Shown here: positions 1 through 11,412 of the stretch, piece by piece
How the letters are laid out: every line of letters starts with the position of its first letter
Numbering within the stretch: the first letter of the stretch is position 1
Assembly (NCBI GenBank): GCA_026874595.1
Contig: CM049322.1
Location: forward strand, 26,442,840 to 26,506,839
DNA: 64,000 nt
DNA from: Sipunculus nudus
Lineage: Eukaryota; Annelida; Sipuncula; Golfingiida; Sipunculidae
Direction: 5' to 3'
Position numbers and translations under genes: made by a program
The notes under the pieces: generated by a model
Told to the model about the DNA's origin: nothing
Database searches by the model: none
What the model saw: the letters and a program-made list of their open reading frames with translations, nothing else

Positions 1-208
1 TTTCCCTATAAAATCTAAGAAAATGCAGTTAGAAAAGAAATAAACAAAATCCGATATAGTTTTTTCGATGACTGATTGTTTGCAAAAAATTTGGTGATGC
101 TTGCTCCTGCCGTTTTTGAGATGGCTATGGTTAATGTACAGACGACGCATGACGCACGCCGCACGACGGACGACGCCGCACCATCCCATAAGCTCACAGG
201 TTCGCTAA
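1..208 (+). mobile_element. FG-family element, 3' end
   Basis: Contains 'tttttccctataaaatctaagaaaatgcag' type sequence, a gacgacg-rich stretch, and the family 3' terminus CATAAGCTCACAGGTTCGCTAAA at about 187-208. Related ends occur near 26404, 43397, 49723, 54345 and 57658. The rest of the element lies left of the window. The short open frames here are not conserved between copies and are not genes. Confidence 0.8.
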
Positions 209-2384
209 ACATACTGTATTTCATCCAATTGTTCGATCCCTCTATTTATACGACCTCCAAAAATATTCAAGGTTATTAATTTCTAAATTTCCTCTAATTT
301 TCGACTGCTTGAAAAGTTTTTCATCTCACTGAATCATGTCCAAACTGGCGGACATGGAGTCGAAAGAGACCAGTCATATCCAGTAAGGTAAGTGACTGAT
401 GAATAAAATAAAGGAATATATGTAACATACTGTATTTGGTATTTGTTTCATTCATCAGGACAAATTAAAAGGCGTCTTCTACATTATAAAAAGGTGATTT
501 TCTTTAATACTTTTAACAAACTGCGCAAAAGTGATCGCATTATAGCAACGTTTAAAATGGCTCATGACTGTCAGCTCTGACCCCTGACCTTGTTGCCGTA
601 AATACGCCAAACATTGACGTTTGATGACGAAAAGATATCTCTAACACTCGCTCGATAGTAGTTGATAACTGACGTAAGATAATCATGTTAATTATAAAAT
701 AATGCTGTATTCACGGCATTCATATCTCTTGGCTGGCACCCTTGGTCGTTTGGGGCGTAAATAGCTCGCCCATGAACACAAACTCACAGGCAACGCGCAA
801 AGCAGCATGGGACATGGGAAATGGGAACAGACTTAAACAACAACCAGTAGCGCTTAAATAAATATTAATCGAGAGGAACCCTCTGAAAAAAGTACCATAC
901 TTAAAAGCATAAATTATGTGATTTATTGGATTCAGCCTTGACACTACACGTTTTATGTCCCTTCTGTCCCATATGAATGATCTAACTTATTTGAGATTTA
1001 ATAAATGCATCGTTATAAATGAAACAAAAAAAAAAACATGGGCGAATTTTCTTACCACTACGGTTCAAAAGTAAAAAGAATTATCATTAAATTTTATAAT
1101 CCTTATTTTTATTTACTATTGTTATATATAAATGAGAGAGAGAGAGAGACTGATCGTGTTTCTCTATGGACCGCTAGAGGCACGGTTCTATACTTCGCGT
1201 ATTATTGAGTCAGTATTGAGCATTTTCATTCATGATTTCAGTAATTCTGAATACCTGTACAGTTACATTGTGTGGAAATATGCGAGTTAAAAAAAAAAAA
1301 AAACAAATCTGCATGCAGTCAGCTGAAAATAAAAATCTTACCTCAGTATGTTGATCACGATATCAATTAAATGAGTCATGAAATATGAAATGAAGCACTG
1401 TTTAGAGAACGTCTTGCCCTATTAGGTGCTTCCGAAGCCCCACCATTAATTACGTTCAATGAAAATTGACTCACTAATTACCGACTGGTCACAGTTTACC
1501 CTCCGACACGGTCTGACCAAAATTACACGGTAGTGGTCAAAGGGCAAACTATCGCCTTTCATGTTAATCGATGTTTGGGCAACGGGAACACTTGGCCGGG
1601 AAATCATGTCCCGTGTCCGTGTTTGGACAACAGGCGTTATTATAACCAAACTCGCTATTAAAGCTTCCTCAGCCCCTTTGTACCGACATATTCCCTCACT
1701 ATTCCTTTTTGTTTTTCATATAACAACCTCATTTACATAACACAGTGTCTTGACAAACACAATAGGTATGCTGTGAAACGTAGTTTGCATTCATCACTTT
1801 GTATTTATAACTGACAAATACGTTGAGCATGCTGTGAATATTTGTTTTCTTACAAACACGGTGAGCAGGATGTTTGTATTTTGTATTTCTTTAAAATACA
1901 ATTAAAATCTTGTGAAATTTACTGGTCTTATTTATGATATTTTTGAGAAGATCTGACAAGATAATAAACCAAATTTTTCTTAAAAGCTATAATATCGCCC
2001 ACCTTAGGACGGCAAATCACGCACTTCATATGTCCACCACAGTTATGTATGGACGCCTGTAACTCGCCATTTGAATGGAATTTATACAGTTGATTTTAAG
2101 AAACAGCTCCCTTATATAATGGATAACATTTATTTTGTAACCTATTATATTGTCACATGAAGGGATTTAATAGCACACATAAAGATATAGCTGTAATGGA
2201 CAATACGAGAGACACGACCATGAACTGAGGTGATGGCTGACGAACCCATACATAAAAGCGATTCTATTTATTCCACCATGACGTGATTTGCAAGGTACTA
2301 ATTTCTAATTATCCTCCATTTAATCGACCTTTGTAAAATTTATTTATTTTTTTATGGTCGAACAATTAGATGAAATATGGTACA
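209..2384. other. Intron-like DNA without recognisable genes
   Basis: AT-rich sequence downstream of the visible EI24 exons. I see no exon with good borders and none of the repeat families found elsewhere in the window. It holds a short (GA)8 microsatellite at 1134-1149 and several A runs. The next EI24 exon was looked for here and not found. Confidence 0.55.
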
Positions 2385-2474
2385 CAGTTGTTACTGAGGA
2401 GTTCTCCAGAAACCTATGAGGCGGCGTCCAACTGAAAACACAGTATCCACAAAACCCTGTTTTGGCGGATACAA
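2385..2474 (+). mobile_element. C-family 3' end fragment
   Basis: Carries the C-family tail: gaggagttctc, a GC-rich patch, then the terminal hairpin with arms TATCCAC and GGCGGATA and the end ATACAA. Only the last 90 bp or so of the element is left. It abuts an A-core module directly at 2475. Confidence 0.75.
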
Positions 2475-3096
2475 TTATACTTAACGGACTTAATTTCTGG
2501 CATGTATATAGGAAATATATAAGAGATTATTTCTGGTAAATATTAAGAAAAACAGATGAGTGGTTTTGATATTAGGCAGTCCTGAAGTGTGATAAAAGGT
2601 ATTTAAAGGAAATTTGAGGTTTTTCCTAAATATCTCTAGGGACAAAGTCATTTTGACCCAATTTTTGGTATGGTAGGAGATTTAGGGGATATCAAACAGT
2701 ATGCAGAATTTTGGATTAGTAGGTCTAACAGTTTCAAAAATGCCATTCTAAACACTCCATGATCAATATGCATGCAAAAAATTATGGCCATCAGTGCATT
2801 TGTTAATCAGATGGTGGAATTTTTGTATCAAATTTTTAATTATTCTGGGAGGTACTTCTGAGCCACATAGCTCATAGGATATGAGTAACAGAGACCTAAT
2901 TTCAGGCTTCCAAGGAGATTTTTCATGGACCTCTCCAGATGTCAAGTTAGAAGATTGTAGGTCCAGTGATTATGATTTGTGCCTGGTTAACAGAGAGACG
3001 GACAGACAGACAGAGGAACAGACAGGCAGATGGACGAACAATGGACAAAGAGTGATCGCTATAGCCTAGCATGACTGAAAGACAGCTGAGCTAAAA
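2475..3096 (+). mobile_element. B-type element with joined A and D core modules, 3' part
   Basis: The A core (2479-2757) includes 'atttctggcatgtata' and 'gatattaggcagtcctgaa'. It is followed by a D core (2758-3060) with 'ggtacttctgagccacatag' and 'tttcaggcttccaagg', a GACA-rich microsatellite (2996-3033) and the terminal CAGCTGAGCTAAAA at 3083-3096. A and D cores usually occur in separate copies, so this copy is a chimera. It lies 87 bp from the EI24 exon at 3183. Confidence 0.75.
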
Positions 3097-3182
3097 ACTG
3101 TCTTGAAATGTAAGTGAGCAAATCTTGTTTTTTTTTACAGAATTGTCATCTTATAGTTTTCATAGTGGCCATTAGTACTTAC

Positions 3183-3257
3183 GTAGCATTTTCTAGAGGT
3201 TCCGCTTCATTAGCACTGATGATGAAAAGTGGAAACAAGATGGAAAACACACAGCCA
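3183..3257 (-). CDS. EI24: EI24 orthologue, internal exon (third of three)
   Basis: A minus-strand 75-bp exon lies between the acceptor ...tttcatccacag and the donor GTAAGT. Its first base completes the serine codon left open by the exon at 29345-29456 (AG|T). It encodes GCVFSILFPLFIISANEAEP and then LENAT. The FSILFPLFIISANEA block is almost the same as the EI24 block I recall after SYIISGC, so order, phase and strand of all three exons agree with one gene. The block is a transmembrane helix with a short polar tail. The exon ends two bases into a threonine codon. I could not find the following C-terminal exon (vertebrate KAYLFQLRLFSL region) in positions 1-3182, so it probably lies outside the window. 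Confidence 0.92.
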
Positions 3258-3555
3258 CTGTGGATGAAAAGATAAAAAAAAAATGACTCAGGGGTCATGA
3301 GGCTTAGATAAACTCTGACACTAAGAAAATCTATCAACTTAGATTGCTGTCATTCTAGTATTTTTGCAATTGTGTCTGTGGCATGTGTGAAGAATTTATC
3401 CAATGGATTTTCTTAAAATTTTCCATGGTGATAGATGTATATGTACAAATGTTAATGATGCAAATTCTTTCAAACTGTGCATAAAATGTAAAGAATTTGA
3501 TTGCATGCTGGGCTACAATTAACTCTGGCAGTCCACCTTAATTTGTAAATATAAA

Positions 3556-4512
3556 CAAGTGACCCATGGATCATGATGCTCAGCTGAGTGACATGTTGAT
3601 ATTGGCTATGATACTAGATGCATTAATGTTTGGTACTGGCTGTCCTCAGGGCACCGTACATAAGCCTGTAATTTATACAAATGAGGTCAAGGTGACCTAA
3701 TTACCCATGTGGAAGGAGACAGGTAGGTGCAAAATTGGTAAGGTTCAACACCAGTGATTAGGATACATGTCAAAAATTTAAAACTGGTTTTAATAGTGAA
3801 AATTATGTTTTTTTTATCTCCCTAAATGTCATGTAAGAGGATTCTAGGTCTAACAGATACAATTTGTGCCCATCTGACATTCAGGACTTGCCTTGAACCT
3901 CGCAGGATGTTGTTTAAGAAGGTTCTAGGCCTTATGGATACAATTTGTGCCCCATCTGACTGTCTGGGTGCTCAAAATCATGTTTTTGGCCCGTAGGTCA
4001 CAAAATATAGGTCACCATGACCTAAATTTAGGTTTCTAAGGAGATTTGCTTAAAAGCTCCCAGGATATTGTGTTAGAAGATTCTAGGTCTCAAAGATACG
4101 ATTTGTCCCCATCTGACATTAAGGGTGCTCATCTGACATCTTTTCCCTATAGGTGGCAGAATATAGGTCACAGTGACCTAGTTTCAGGTTTCCTGGGACA
4201 TTTGCCTAGGATCTCCCTAAATGTCATATTTTAACTCTAGGCCTAATGGATACAAGTTGTGCCCAGTCTGACTGTCTGGGTGCTCAAAATCATGTTTTCA
4301 GCCTGTAAGTCACAAAACATAGGTCATCATGACCTAATTTCGGGTTTCCAAGGAGATTTGCCCAGGACCTCCCTGGATGTATGGTAAGAAGTTTTTAGGT
4401 CTAATGGTTACGATTTGTACCCTGTTAATGGCTGGACAGCTGGACAACCAGACAGATGCCGGACAAAGGGTGATTGCTATAGCTCAGATGATTTACAGTC
4501 AGTTGAGCTAAA
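3556..4512 (+). mobile_element. B/D-type element, near complete
   Basis: Starts with a decayed 5' terminus CAAGTGACCCATGGATCA and the subterminal GCTCAGCTGA. It ends with an AGCTCAGATGA / CAGTTGAGCT hairpin followed by AAAA. The core consists of imperfect tandem copies with 'ctaggtctaa..gatacaatttgtgcc' at about 3841, 3925, 4084, 4235 and 4396, separated by 'gtgctcaaaatcatg'. A microsatellite-like GGACAGCTGGACAACCAGAC segment precedes the tail. No coding potential. Confidence 0.75.
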
Positions 4513-4569
4513 AATTATGACTTTTTCCATACTTTTGAGAATATCCTAAAAAATCATGACTATTTAAGG

Positions 4570-4902
4570 ATGTACATACCCTGACTGACCTTATTTCTGG
4601 CATGTTCATAGGAAATATATGCATGATTGGCTGTACCAAATTTGAATACAGCACCAGTGGTTTTCATAGTTGGCAGTCTTGAATTGTAACAATAGGTTTT
4701 GTTTATGGAAAATGGAGGTTTTTTCTTTAATAACTCAAAGGAACAGTTTTCGGTTTGGTAGGAGATCTCTGGAACATTTAACAGTATGCCTGATTTCAGA
4801 TAAATAGCTCCAACGGTTTCATAGCAAGTCAGTTTAACAGATCTACGGATGGACAGACAGCCGACTGACAAAGGACCATCACTACAGCTCACCTGAGCTA
4901 AC
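4570..4902 (+). mobile_element. A-core element fragment
   Basis: Has 'atttctggcatgttcatagg', 'ttggcagtcttgaa', 'ggttttttctttaa' and 'ggtaggagatct' in the same order as the A cores at 22.3, 28.7 and 34.6 kb. It ends in a reduced tail CACCTGAGCTAA. The 5' terminus is missing. Confidence 0.7.
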
Positions 4903-4999
4903 AACCTGCCTCAGAGTTCACTCTTTTTTTGCCTGGATCATTCTCAGGCACTGTGCAAAAGCATCTGACAATGAAGTGTTCACAACACTTAAATATCAA

Positions 5000-5388
5000 C
5001 AAGGGACCCATGGGTCACTGTGCTCAGCTGAACTTGACCTTGAAGGTAAAATCTAAAATAATATCAAATGGAGATAAAGTCTAAGAGGAAAAGGTAATAT
5101 AGGCCATGGTTGGTTAATATGATTGGTTTGTATTGATGAGCAAGAAATTGTTGCAAATAATATTTTTTATCTGACCATGTGTTTCCTAATGTTGAAACTG
5201 AAGCATGTGAGCAGTTTGTGAACAAATGATCTGTACTATTACATTGATCATTAGATTGCTTTTTAACTGTTGAATTTCAGTAGTTTACACATTTGTTCAA
5301 TTGAATCTATTTTTTATAATATATATTATTAAATAAATGTATTTTTTTTTTATTTTATGAAATGTACACAGTTGAAATATAACTAATG
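5000..5388 (+). mobile_element. H-family element, single short copy
   Basis: Starts CAAGGGACCCATGGGTCACT and GCTCAGCTGA (B-like 5' terminus), then runs 'aaggtaaaatctaaaataatatcaaatggag'. It matches the tandem pair at 30194-31877 over about 390 bp and stops near 'gttgaaatataactaatg', whereas the pair continues for another 450 bp. Confidence 0.75.
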
Positions 5389-5417
5389 TCCCCAGTCCAC
5401 AGATGAAAGGACTTGGT

Positions 5418-5430
5418 GGGGGGGGGGGGG
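5418..5430 (+). repeat. Poly-G run
   Basis: Thirteen consecutive G inside otherwise AT-rich DNA, followed by tggtggg. Length may be unreliable in the assembly. Confidence 0.9.
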
Positions 5431-6130
5431 TGGTGGGAGTTACAACATATCTGTATTATTATAGTGTATATACATAGGATTTTCACTTAATTCAACAAAG
5501 CTTACAGGATAACAACGCCTACAGGCCTAATGCAAACCTGTGCATTGGGAAATACACCAGGTATAATGCTTCAATGCTGGACCATTACTTCTCATGTATA
5601 TGAACAATGCAAGTACTAAATATTTTGAATAAGAAACAATTACACAAACATCACTGCTCAAATTCTGGCATGGGTGCACACAACACAAAAATGATTATAG
5701 CTGGCACCACCAGTCTTGTATACAACAAAGCTAACAGAGATATATACATATGCCCCATTTCAGACTGATATATCAAACCCCTCCCGAGAAATAAGCAGGG
5801 ACACACACTGTGCAAAAATTATTGAAGGTGGCACCACCAGTCTTGTATACGACAAAGCTATTCGATAAGTATAAATATGCCCAATTTCAGGATGATATAT
5901 CAAATTCCTCTATAGAAATAAGAAGGCACAAAAGTCAAACACTGTGCAAAAGTCATTGTAGGTGGTGACACCTGTCATGTGAACGAGTAAGCAATCACAG
6001 ACACACAGACAGGTCAAAATATCAGGCCAATACATCAAACTTACCTTGAGTCTGATGCATGGGGCTGACCATGCTTAGGCGAGAAAGGCAGTTGCCCTGA
6101 GTGAACTGAGACAAATTTGCTGGCTCAGGC

Positions 6131-6220
6131 TACTGCACTGAGTGAACTCAAGACCTACACCTGGCTAGACTGAGTGAACTTTTGACCCGTACCTGGCTGC
6201 ACTGAGCGAACTCTTGACCT
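6131..6220 (+). repeat. 32-bp minisatellite in FG element
   Basis: About three imperfect units of ctgcactgagtgaactcttg followed by acctgtacctgg. The same array recurs at about 22905-23000, 47870-47960 and 60265-60480 in other FG copies, so it is part of the element and not a local expansion. Confidence 0.75.
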
Positions 6221-6293
6221 GTTGCCTAATCTGATACAGTTGGCAGTCTGCCAAAGCTATAAATAGATTGGCTCCACATGCAGCCCTGAGGGA

Positions 6294-6365
6294 CATGACA
6301 CCCATGAGGTGATCACATGGTGCCCATGAGGTGTTCACATGTCTTCCATGAGGGGATCACATGCC
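6294..6365 (+). repeat. 22-bp minisatellite in FG element
   Basis: Three to four units of aggtgatcacatg followed by a variable 9-bp part such as gtgcccatg. Each unit contains the palindrome TGATCA or a one-base variant. Related arrays are at 23140-23255 and 60605-60725. Confidence 0.75.
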
Positions 6366-7064
6366 TTGTGCCTGGCTGCACTAATTGAACTCTTGACCTA
6401 TATCTGGCTGCATTGAATGAACCCTTGATCTATTGCCAAATCTGAAACAGGTGGCAGTTTCTTAACCTATTAAAAATACAGACACAATCTTGGCCTGTTG
6501 GCAAATCTGTTTACTTAAAAACTTTGGCTAAAATGCTTTTTTTCAAGCTGACATATTCATAAACTTTTTATCAAAATATCTAGAATAATAAAAGATGCAG
6601 TTCTTTCATTGTTTAAGGTCCAATAATTCTGCCAAAATCATTCAAGTAAACTTGAACAAAGGCCAACTAAGAATAATTGTTGTGCAATGTTACGGAAGTT
6701 ATAATTGAAACAATAATTTTGTAGAAAAACAGTTTTGCAGTCCTCAGTTTGAGTTAGACATATAATGGCCATAAAACCAACTTAAGCTTTTCTGATATGA
6801 TTGAAAGAACCATGTCCTAGGATAGTTCTTTTGAAAAGTTGAACGGTTCAACTTGACAATTTCATCATTAACATTTTAAGCTTTTTTGTAGCCCTCAGTA
6901 TGATACAGGCACTGATGACCCCGTACAAAAAAGGACGTTGCAGGTGACGCCACCAATACTTCAATTTCAGATATGACCAATGTGAACAACATTGGCATAA
7001 AATTTTGTGATGATGGCTCCATCGGTTTCTGAGATTTAAATTTTACTATGCTTTTTTAATATGC

Positions 7065-7237
7065 AAACAAGGCCTACAGGCCTAATGCGAACCTGTGCAA
7101 AGTTTGGGAGAATGAATGGAGGTTTATTTTTAAGATTTGATATTGATCCTCTTGAGTCCTGCATATCTACCTTAGTCATTATGATTTCAGCAAAATAGAC
7201 TTTTTGGACCTGCAAGTTTAAGACAAGGAAATTTTAA
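7065..7237 (+). mobile_element. FG-family 5' end fragment
   Basis: A fresh FG terminus (AAACAAGGCCTACAGGCC, then AATGCGAACCTGTGCA) followed by about 140 bp. The C element at 7238 interrupts it. A similar fragment at about 44600-44750 is interrupted by a C element at a matching point. Confidence 0.7.
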
Positions 7238-8927
7238 AACTAGAATATGGGTAGTCGACAAGCGACTATGTGTATCCTCAGAAATCAGAGTGGGACAGGT
7301 AAAGTGAGGCATGGATTAAGTGGCAAGGGGAATAGAGTGAGGTGTGTTGCATATTAGCATGGATGTGTGCAGAGTGAACAGGTGGTGCCACCTGTCATAA
7401 AATCGAGAAAATTGTCCAGGATGTATAAACCTGCAAAATTTCAGGTGGATAAGTCAAACCACTGCTGAGATATGAGTGATTTTATCCCAAGGCAGATGAA
7501 CAGATAGACGCTATGCATAAGTGGTTGCAGGTGGCGCCAACAGTTTTTCCTATGATGAAGAGCTATGTGAGATCTATACACAAGCAAAATTTTGGCCTAA
7601 TCAGTCGAATGGTTCCGGAGATATGAGCTTGGATGTCTGCAGAGTAAACGTGAATGTAGGTGGTGCCACCTGTCATAAAATCAAAAGAGCTGTCCAGCAT
7701 GTTTAAACCTGCAAAATTTCAGGTGGATAAGCCAAACCACTGCTGAGATATAAGGGATTTTATCCCAAGGCAGATGAACAGATGGACGCTGGGCATAAAT
7801 GGTTGCAGGTGGCGCCACCAATTTTGCCTTTGATGAAGAGCTATGCGAGATCTATACACATGCAAAATTTTGGCCTAATCGGTTGAATGGTTCACGAGAT
7901 ATGAGCTTGGATGTCTGCAGAGCAAACCTGAATGTAGGTGGCGCCACCTGTCATAAAATCAAAAGAGCTGTCCAGGATGTATAAACCTGCAAAATTTCAG
8001 GTGGATAAGTCAAACCACTGCTGAAATATGACTGATTTTATCCCAAGGCAGATGAACAGATGGACGCTGTGCATAAGTGGTTCCAGGTGGCGCCACCAAT
8101 TTTGCCTATGATGAAGAGCAATGTGAGTTCCATACACAAGCAGAATTTTGGCCCGATCAGTCAAATGGTTCCTGAGATATGAGCTTGGATGTCTGCAGAG
8201 TAAACGTGAATGTAGGTGGTGCCACCTGTCATAAAATCCAAAGAGCAGTCCAAGATGTATAAACCTGCAAAATTTCAGGTGGATAAGTCAAACCACTGCT
8301 GAAATATGACTGCTTTTATCCCAAGGCAAATGAACAGATGGAAGCTGTGCATAAAATGTTGCAGGTGGCGCCACCAGTTTTGCCTTTGATGAAGAGCTAT
8401 GTGAGATCTATACACATGCAAAATTTTGGCCTAATCAGTCGAATGGTTCACGAGATATGAGCTTGGATGTCTGCAGAGTAAACCTGAATGTAGGTGGCGC
8501 CACCTGTCATAAAATCAAAAGAGCTGTCCAGGATGTATAAACCTGCAAAATTTCAGGTGGATAAGTCAAACCACAGCTGAGATATGAGTGATATTATACC
8601 AAGGCAGATGAACAGATGGATGCTGTGCATAAGTGGTTGCAGGTGGCGCCATCAATTTTGCCTATGATGAAGAGCTATGTGAGTTCTATACATAAGCAGA
8701 ATTTTGGCCCAATCAGTCAAATGGTTCCCAAGACATGAGCTTGGATGTCTGCAGAGTAAACGTGAATGTAGGTGGTGCCACCTGTCATAAAATTGTGGAA
8801 GCTGTCCAGGAGGATGTATAAACCTGCAAAATTTCAGGTGGATAAGTCAAACCACTGCTGAGATGTGACTGATTTTATCCCAAGGCAGATGAACAGATGG
8901 ATGCTGTGCATAAATGGTTGCAGGTGT
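7238..8927 (+). mobile_element. C-family element with 278-bp dimeric core, 3' truncated
   Basis: The 5' terminus AACTAGAATATGGG is followed by the hairpin TAGTCG / CGACTA. The core is a dimeric repeat: anchor points (gcaggtggcgcc or variant) lie at 7528, 7805, 8083, 8361, 8639 and 8920, giving spacings of 277, 278, 278, 278 and 281 bp. Each period holds two diverged half-units of about 128 and 150 bp, each beginning with the palindrome GGTGGCGCCACC or a variant. The array stops in mid-unit near 8927, and the GGCGGATACAA tail is absent. Confidence 0.85.
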
Positions 8928-8991
8928 AAGAACAAACTATATATTATATATGGAGAAAACTAGAGATGGGCAAGTTTAATTCTATTAACTG

Positions 8992-9168
8992 AAACAAGGC
9001 CTACAGGCCTAATGCAAACCTGTGCATATGGATATACACCAGGTATAATGCTTCAATGCTGAACCACTACTTTTCATATATATGAACAATTCAAGTACTA
9101 AACATTTAAACAAGAAACAATACACAAACATCACCGCTGAAATTCTGGCATGGGTGCACACAACACAA
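8992..9168 (+). mobile_element. FG-family 5' end fragment
   Basis: Begins AAACAAGGCCTACAGGCC, then AATGCAAACCTGTGCA, and continues as the start of the copy at 5511 until CACACAACA, where a B-type 5' terminus replaces it. Confidence 0.75.
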
Positions 9169-9525
9169 CAAGGGACCCATGGGTCACGGCGCTCAGCTGT
9201 TATATATGATAAAAAAATATGATTTGGAAATGAGGCACATGCTGGTTTTGTGTAAAAATAAATAAAAGCTGTTGGTGTTTAGCTTATATATGATTTTGAT
9301 AGTATCTTTGGAGACAGGGAAGAGGATTGATTTCATTTATTTTATTGACAAATGGAGTGCTATTGTCACACAGATTTTGACTTGGCCAAAAACTTATAAG
9401 CAGCACATATAATATAAAAGTTTAACTATTTATTAAGATATATAATCCTCTTGTTAAGGGAGTAAATATATTTCTTGATTTTTTACAAAGTGCATTATGT
9501 TTGGGCCCATAACTTCAAACAACTA
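9169..9525 (+). mobile_element. B-family 5' part
   Basis: Starts CAAGGGACCCATGGGTCACG followed by GCGCTCAGCTG, the best-preserved forward B terminus in the window. It ends with A-core phrases ('tgcattatgtttgggcccataacttc') where the C element begins. The C element has probably inserted into or replaced its 3' part. Confidence 0.7.
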
Positions 9526-11016
9526 AACTACAGGTAGTCGACAAGCGACTACGTGTATCCGCCTAAATCAGAGTGGAACGGGTGAAGTGAGGCATGGATT
9601 GAGTGGAAAGGAGAAATTGAGTGTTGCATATTAGCATGGATGTCTGCAGCCAAATTGTGTATGTAGGTTGCCCCCCCTACCACAAAATCCAGAAAGCCAT
9701 CCAAGTTGTATACATATGCAAAATTTAAGGCAGATAAGTCAAACCACTACATGTATATGAGTGATTTTAGCCTGTGGCAGACAAACAGATGGACGCGGAG
9801 CAAAAATGGTTGCAGGTGACGCCACCAGTTTTGCAAATGATAAAGACCTATGTGAGAACTATACACATGCAAAACTTTGACCCAATCGGTCAAACGGTTC
9901 CCGAGATATGAGCTTGGATGTCAAACGGTTCCCAAGATATGAGCTTGGATGTCTGCTGCATAAACTAGAATGCAGGTGGCGCCACCTGTCATAAAATCAA
10001 GAGAGCTGTCGGGGATGTATAAACCTGCAAAATTTTAGGCAGATATGTCAAACCACTGCCGAGATATGAGTGATTTTATCTCATGGCAGACAAACAGACA
10101 GGAGCTGTGCAAAAATGGCTGCAGGTGGCGCCACCAGTTTTGCGTATGATGAAGAGCTATGTGAGATCTATACACATGCAAAATTTTGGCCCAATTGGTC
10201 AAAAGGTTCCCGAGATATGAGCTTGGATGTCTGCATCGTAAACGTGAATGTAGGTGGCGCCACCTGTCATAAAATCAGAAAAGCTATCCAGGATGTATAC
10301 GCATGCCAAATTTCAGGTGAATTAGTCAAGTCACTGCAAAGATATGAGTGAATTTAACCCAAGGCAGAAGAACAGATGGACACTGTGCAAACATGGTTGC
10401 AGGTGGCGCCACCATTTTTTGTGTATGTTATAAAGCTCTCCAAGGGCTACATTTGTGCAAAAAAATTGTTCTGATCCGTCAAACGGTTCCCGAGATATGA
10501 GCTTGGTTGTCTGCAGCGTAAACATGAAAGTAGGTGGCACCACCTGTCATAAAATCAGAAAAGCTATCCAGGATGTTTACGCATGCCGAATTTAAGGTGA
10601 ATTAGTCTAGTCACTGCAGAGATATGAGTGATTTTAACCCAAGGCAGACGAACAGATGGACACTGTGCAAACATGGTTGCAGGTGGCGCCACCATTTTTT
10701 GTGTATGTTATAAAGCTCTCCAAGGGCTACATTTGTGCAAAAAAATTTTCCTGATCGGTTAAAAGGTTCCAGAGATATGTGGGTTTATGTGTGGAAACAG
10801 ACGCACAAACGGACGCAGAGCGCAGAGGAAAGGTCAGAGGTCAAAACAAAATCGGGGCGCAGCAGTTCACATGTGACCCGAACATAATCCCAGATTTCGT
10901 AAAATTCCACCCAGCGGTTACGGAGGAGTTCTCTGGACACCTACGCGGCTGCAGCGGCGGCGGCGGCGTGCAGCTGAAAACATAGTATCCGCAAAACTCT
11001 GTTTTGGCGGATACAA
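9526..11016 (+). mobile_element. C-family element, complete
   Basis: The 5' end has the hairpin TAGTCG / CGACTA (9535-9551) and the subterminal TGTATCCGCC. The core contains several half-units marked by ggtggcgccacc. The 3' part has a non-tandem segment ('gtggaaacagacgcacaaac', 'ttcacatgtgaccc', 'cagcggttacggaggag'), then a GCGGC-rich patch (10945-10972). It ends with a hairpin (10986-11013, arms TATCCGC and GCGGATA) and ATACAA. The 5' TGTATCCGCC and 3' GGCGGATACA form a 10-bp subterminal inverted repeat. No open frame resembles a Rep/helicase or transposase, so it is non-autonomous. Confidence 0.85.
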
Positions 11017-11412
11017 TTATGCAATACTGACATCATTTCTAGCATGTGCATAGTGAATGTATAGAAAATATGTATATTATATATGATCAAAGTCAGATCA
11101 GTGTTTTTGATATTAGGCAGTCTTGTGTAACAATGTGTTTTTAATGGAAAAATGAAGTTTTTCATTAATATATAAAAGGAAGTAAGTCCTAGTGACCAAA
11201 TTCTTGGCATGGTAGGGGATTTTGGAGACATCTAACTGTATGCCAAATTTTAGGAACTGAGAGCTGAAGCTGGGGAGCTGAGCTCTAGCAAACTGCATAA
11301 CACTAGCTTGATGTACACAATATGTTACATGGTGCATAAAAACTTGAATAAAATCTACAGTTTTTGATCAACTGGTTTCAAATTTTTGGTGTTAACAGAT
11401 GAAATGCTAACA
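11017..11412 (+). mobile_element. A-core element fragment
   Basis: Has the A-core order ('atttctagcatgtgcatag', 'gatattaggcagtcttg', 'ggtaggggattttgg'), followed by 'cttgaataaaatctacag' and 'ttttaacagatgaaatgc'-type sequence also seen at 40125-40205. No terminal hairpin. Confidence 0.65.

Larger units (their letters stand above)
5511..7064 (+). mobile_element. FG-family element, 5' part, truncated
   Basis: Starts with AACAACGCCTACAGGCC and AATGCAAACCTGTGC. The F half (to about 6530) has two 'ggtggcaccaccagtcttgtata' units, a 32-bp minisatellite and a 22-bp minisatellite. The G half begins with 'acttgaacaaaggccaac' and 'gcagtcctcagtttg'. It is cut at 7064 where a second FG 5' terminus starts. 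The sequence at 6697-6702 (GTGCAATGTTAC) is an intact target for comparison with Helitron 1. Confidence 0.8.

Noticed and set aside
5000-5040. CAAGGGACCCATGGGTC start as part of a tRNA-derived SINE
   Set aside because: No A-box/B-box arrangement or clover-leaf folding could be made; the palindrome and subterminal inverted repeat explain it better.
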